A DNA stretch of 64,000 bases, taken from contig CM070904.1 of NCBI GenBank assembly GCA_036417435.1, positions 21,372,835 through 21,436,834 of the forward strand. Direction: 5' to 3'. The DNA is from Inia geoffrensis. Its lineage: Eukaryota > Chordata > Mammalia > Artiodactyla > Iniidae. Below are positions 61,673-64,000 of the stretch, piece by piece (the first letter of the stretch is position 1; every line of letters begins with the position of its first letter). The position numbers and the translations under genes were made by a program. The notes under the pieces are model-generated. The model worked only from the letters and a program-made list of their open reading frames with translations, made no database searches and was not told where the DNA came from.

Positions 61673-64000
61673 ATGGCTGAACACACACCCCTGGGCTTGT
61701 GTATGCTCACCTCCTGCCCCTTAACCTGCACTGCCACACCCCAGGCATATCTCAAGCCTTGCAAAAGGGCTCCTCGGAGGGTGCCGTGGTTCGCACGTGG
61801 GGCGACTCTAATGAAGAGGGTTGGAGGTGGGAACCTGCCTAGCAGGAGCTGTGGAGATCCGGTTTCTTCACCGCTCTTCCCTCTCAGCTGCTCCACACTC
61901 ATTTGGGAACAGCGGGCTCTGCTTACCTGTAGGAGGGCCACGTTGGATCGGGAGAATGTGGTACCACGCAAGGGAGAATGGGCAATAGCGGTCCGAGGTG
62001 CCGCTGGTCAGGTAGCACGTTCTCCTCCCTTGCTGCCTCAGCAGCAGCATGCTCCGGCCGTGGGGCCCAGGCCTGCCGAGGCTCCAGGAGCCTTACCGTG
62101 GTAAGGACATCACAGAGGCCTGGGGTAACAGAGTAGGCATTTCTTAACCCCTTACTTGCCTTCTCATTGAACAGTGCTTTCCCTTTCAGCCTAGTTCATA
62201 TAGAATTTTGGGTCCTTTTCAATTCTACAGCCACCTGATGCAATTATACACGTAGGTGTACCCGTAGGGTTTCGGATTCTTTGCACTCTTCGTTTATTGA
62301 GGAATGTTTTGTAGCGTTCCCTGTGCTTTCCGGTGGGTCGCCCTTGATGAGCACTTTTTGATACGTTAAGCGTGTTTCTGTGAAACCCGACCTCCTACAT
62401 CACCCTTCCCCGGTCTCCAATTTCCCCCTCAGGCAACTCCAGGCTTCTTTCTTTCCTTTGTAAACCTGTGTTACCTTTGTGTACTAGCTCCCTTAGTATC
62501 CGTATTGAGATGGCAGACGTAAGTGTGATATCCTGGGATATGTGTCTTGCTGCCTCTGGTTGACCAGAATTAGTGAGGTCATCTACTGCTCTATGCATGC
62601 TGCTGCAAAGAGTTTGAGTTCGTTTTTTTCTGTGGCTGAGTGGTAGTCGACTGTGTGTAGGTAGCTGCACATCTTTCTGCATTCACCCCTCGCGGCACAT
62701 TTCGTTCTTTGGATGTCTTGGCTGCGGTCATGGGTTCCACAAGGACCGCTGGGGTGCAAGTGCTTCCTTCCAATGATGCTAGTCTCTGGTTATGCGACCT
62801 GCAGCGGGGTTTCCGAATCTCGTGGTACCTCCAGTGTTTACTTTGGTAAGGAATGTGCCTACTGATCCTCATACCGGCTGTTAGCAATTTACAATCCCAC
62901 CAACAGCAATAGCTGGCTTCTCTTTTTGGCATGCCCTCTTGATCACTTATGATTTTAGGGTTTGAGAGGACTGCAGCCAGGGACCACCTCGTGTAGCTTT
63001 CTTTGCACTCTCTAATCATGACAGATCCTGGGCATCTTTTCTTTTGAGTGTGCTGTTTTCTAAAACGCGAGTGAGTACCACTGAGTTCTTGAAAGGTTCC
63101 TGCCTCAGAGTCGGGCCTGATTTGAATTCGTTCCCGATTCCCAGCCCGGGATAATTCTTGAGGGCAGGGTTGTGTCTGCAAAGCCGCAGGCCATAGGCCT
63201 TGTTGTTGATAGGTGCCCTTCAGCACTGTTGTTAAGGTTGTTACGGCAGTGGGCCACAAGGCGGCAGCACTACTCCGTGTCGTCTCTGGTAACATGGGGA
63301 AAGAAAGTCTTAGCGGGGGTCCCGGTGTTGGATTGGAAATGGGGAGTCGAAGGTGGCTGAACACACACCCCGGGGCTTTTGTAGGCTCACCCCCTGCCCC
63401 TTAACCTGCACTGCCCCGCCCCAGGCATATGGCAAGCCTTGCAAGTGGGCTACTCGGAGGGTGTCGTGGCTCGCAGGTGGGGCGACTCTAATGAAGTGGG
63501 CTGGAGGTGGGAACTTGCCTAGGAGGAGCTGTGGAGATCCGGGTTCTTCACAGCCCTTCCCTCTCAGCTGTTCCACCATCACATGGATACACCCGGCTGT
63601 GCTTACCTGTAGGAGAGCAATGTTACATCGGCAGATTGCGGAACCACGCAGGGGAGAACAGCAGCAGCATCCTCCAGCCGCGGGACACAGGCCTGCTGAG
63701 GCTCCAGGTGTCTGACACAAGCCGAAGTCACAGAGGCCTGAGGTAAAAAAATGGGCATTTCTTAACCCCTTGCTTGCCTTGTCATTGAACGGTCCTTTTG
63801 CCTTTCAGCATAGTTTATATACAATGTTGCGTCTCTTTGACTTCTATAGCCACTTGATGCAATTATAACGGTAGCTGCACCTGTAGGGTTTCGGATTTTT
63901 TGCCCCGTTAGTTTATCGAGGAATATTTTGTAGCGTTCCCTGTGCTTTCGGGTGGGTCGCCCTTGATGAGCACTTTTTGATACGTTAAGTGTGTTTCTGT
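61673..64000 (+). repeat. Dimer 14, truncated by the window edge (A 61673-63352, B 63353-64000)
   Basis: The A head is of L form with a p tail. The B monomer has a g-form start and the t-form 'gagagcaatg' near 63612. Only the first 648 bases of B are inside the window. The array evidently continues beyond position 64,000. Confidence 0.94.

Larger units (their letters stand above)
1..64000 (+). repeat. Macrosatellite-like tandem array of A and B monomers
   Basis: The whole window is head-to-tail copies of a monomer of about 1.64-1.71 kb in one orientation. Monomer starts (A unless marked B) are 76, 1757B, 3394, 5074B, 6711, 8392B, 10029, 11709B, 13342, 15023B, 16660, 18341B, 19978, 21659B, 23296, 24976B, 26613, 28294B, 29931, 31612B, 33249, 34931B, 36568, 38275, 39957B, 41594, 43293, 44993, 46675B, 48312, 50019, 51718, 53400B, 55037, 56718B, 58355, 60036B, 61673 and 63353B. 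A and B are clearly diverged, while copies of the same type are nearly identical, so the dimer is the unit that was amplified in most of the window. No unique flanking DNA is present at either edge, so the true array is longer. I do not recognise it as a named satellite. Confidence 0.97.

Noticed and set aside
1..64000. D4Z4, DXZ4 or rDNA as the identity of the array
   Set aside because: Unit sizes are similar to D4Z4 and DXZ4, but I see no double homeobox frame as in D4Z4 and the sequence does not match my recollection of DXZ4. No rRNA sequence is present.
1..64000. Prokaryotic features: operons, CRISPR, integrons or phage repeats
   Set aside because: The repeats are 1.6 kb monomers with mammalian L1 landmarks; there are no short direct repeats with spacers and no coding-dense organisation.

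Overview
This window is one continuous tandem array with no unique flank on either side. I see no convincing protein-coding or RNA gene. The base unit is a monomer of about 1.64-1.71 kb, always in the same orientation. It comes in two diverged forms, A and B, which alternate to make a dimer of about 3,318 bp (A 1,680-1,681 bp plus B about 1,637 bp). I count 39 monomer starts. For convenience a monomer is taken to begin at the conserved triplet in 'gtcgaacATGgctgaac' (A) or 'gtcgaagGTGgctgaac' (B). I do not recognise the array as a named satellite or macrosatellite.

The host is very probably a placental mammal. About half of each monomer reads as a decayed 3' end of an ancient mammalian L1 element of L1M type. 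The landmarks run in order: the 'ccctatgctgtac' zone, 'cttttaatcccc', 'ctctggcaacc', 'tagattccacatataagtg', 'catgttgctgcaaatggc', 'tttatggctgagt', 'tgtcttggct', 'ggggtgca', 'aatttacaatcccaccaac' and 'gagcatcttttcat'. It is followed by a short stretch resembling the 3' end of an L2-type element ('cttgagggcaggg..tgtgt'). The assignment is from memory of these families, not from an alignment, and I cannot name the species.

Each monomer reads in order: (1) a GC- and CpG-rich head of about 0.5 kb of unknown origin with splice-site-like signals; (2) about 0.83 kb of L1-derived sequence; (3) an L2-like relic; (4) about 90 bp containing a sequence close to the CTCF consensus (CCACAAGGCGGCAG or CTACAAGGCGGCAG), 99 bp before the next monomer start. 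Thirty-eight such sites lie in the window, all in one orientation. This recalls the layout of CTCF-binding macrosatellites such as DXZ4, but binding here is inference.

Region by region: positions 1 to about 32.7 kb are well-homogenised A-B dimers with several subtypes mixed as a patchwork. From about 32.7 to 54.5-55.1 kb lies a diverged block where the dimer rhythm breaks. Five monomers there are A-front/B-back hybrids, giving repeats of 5,026, 6,718 and 6,725 bp. From about 55 kb to the end the ordinary dimer resumes with the subtypes of the left block. The pattern fits repeated unequal crossover and gene conversion.

Open frames of up to 257 codons recur in every copy. They are best explained by sequence identity between copies in GC-rich, stop-poor DNA, so none is called as a gene.
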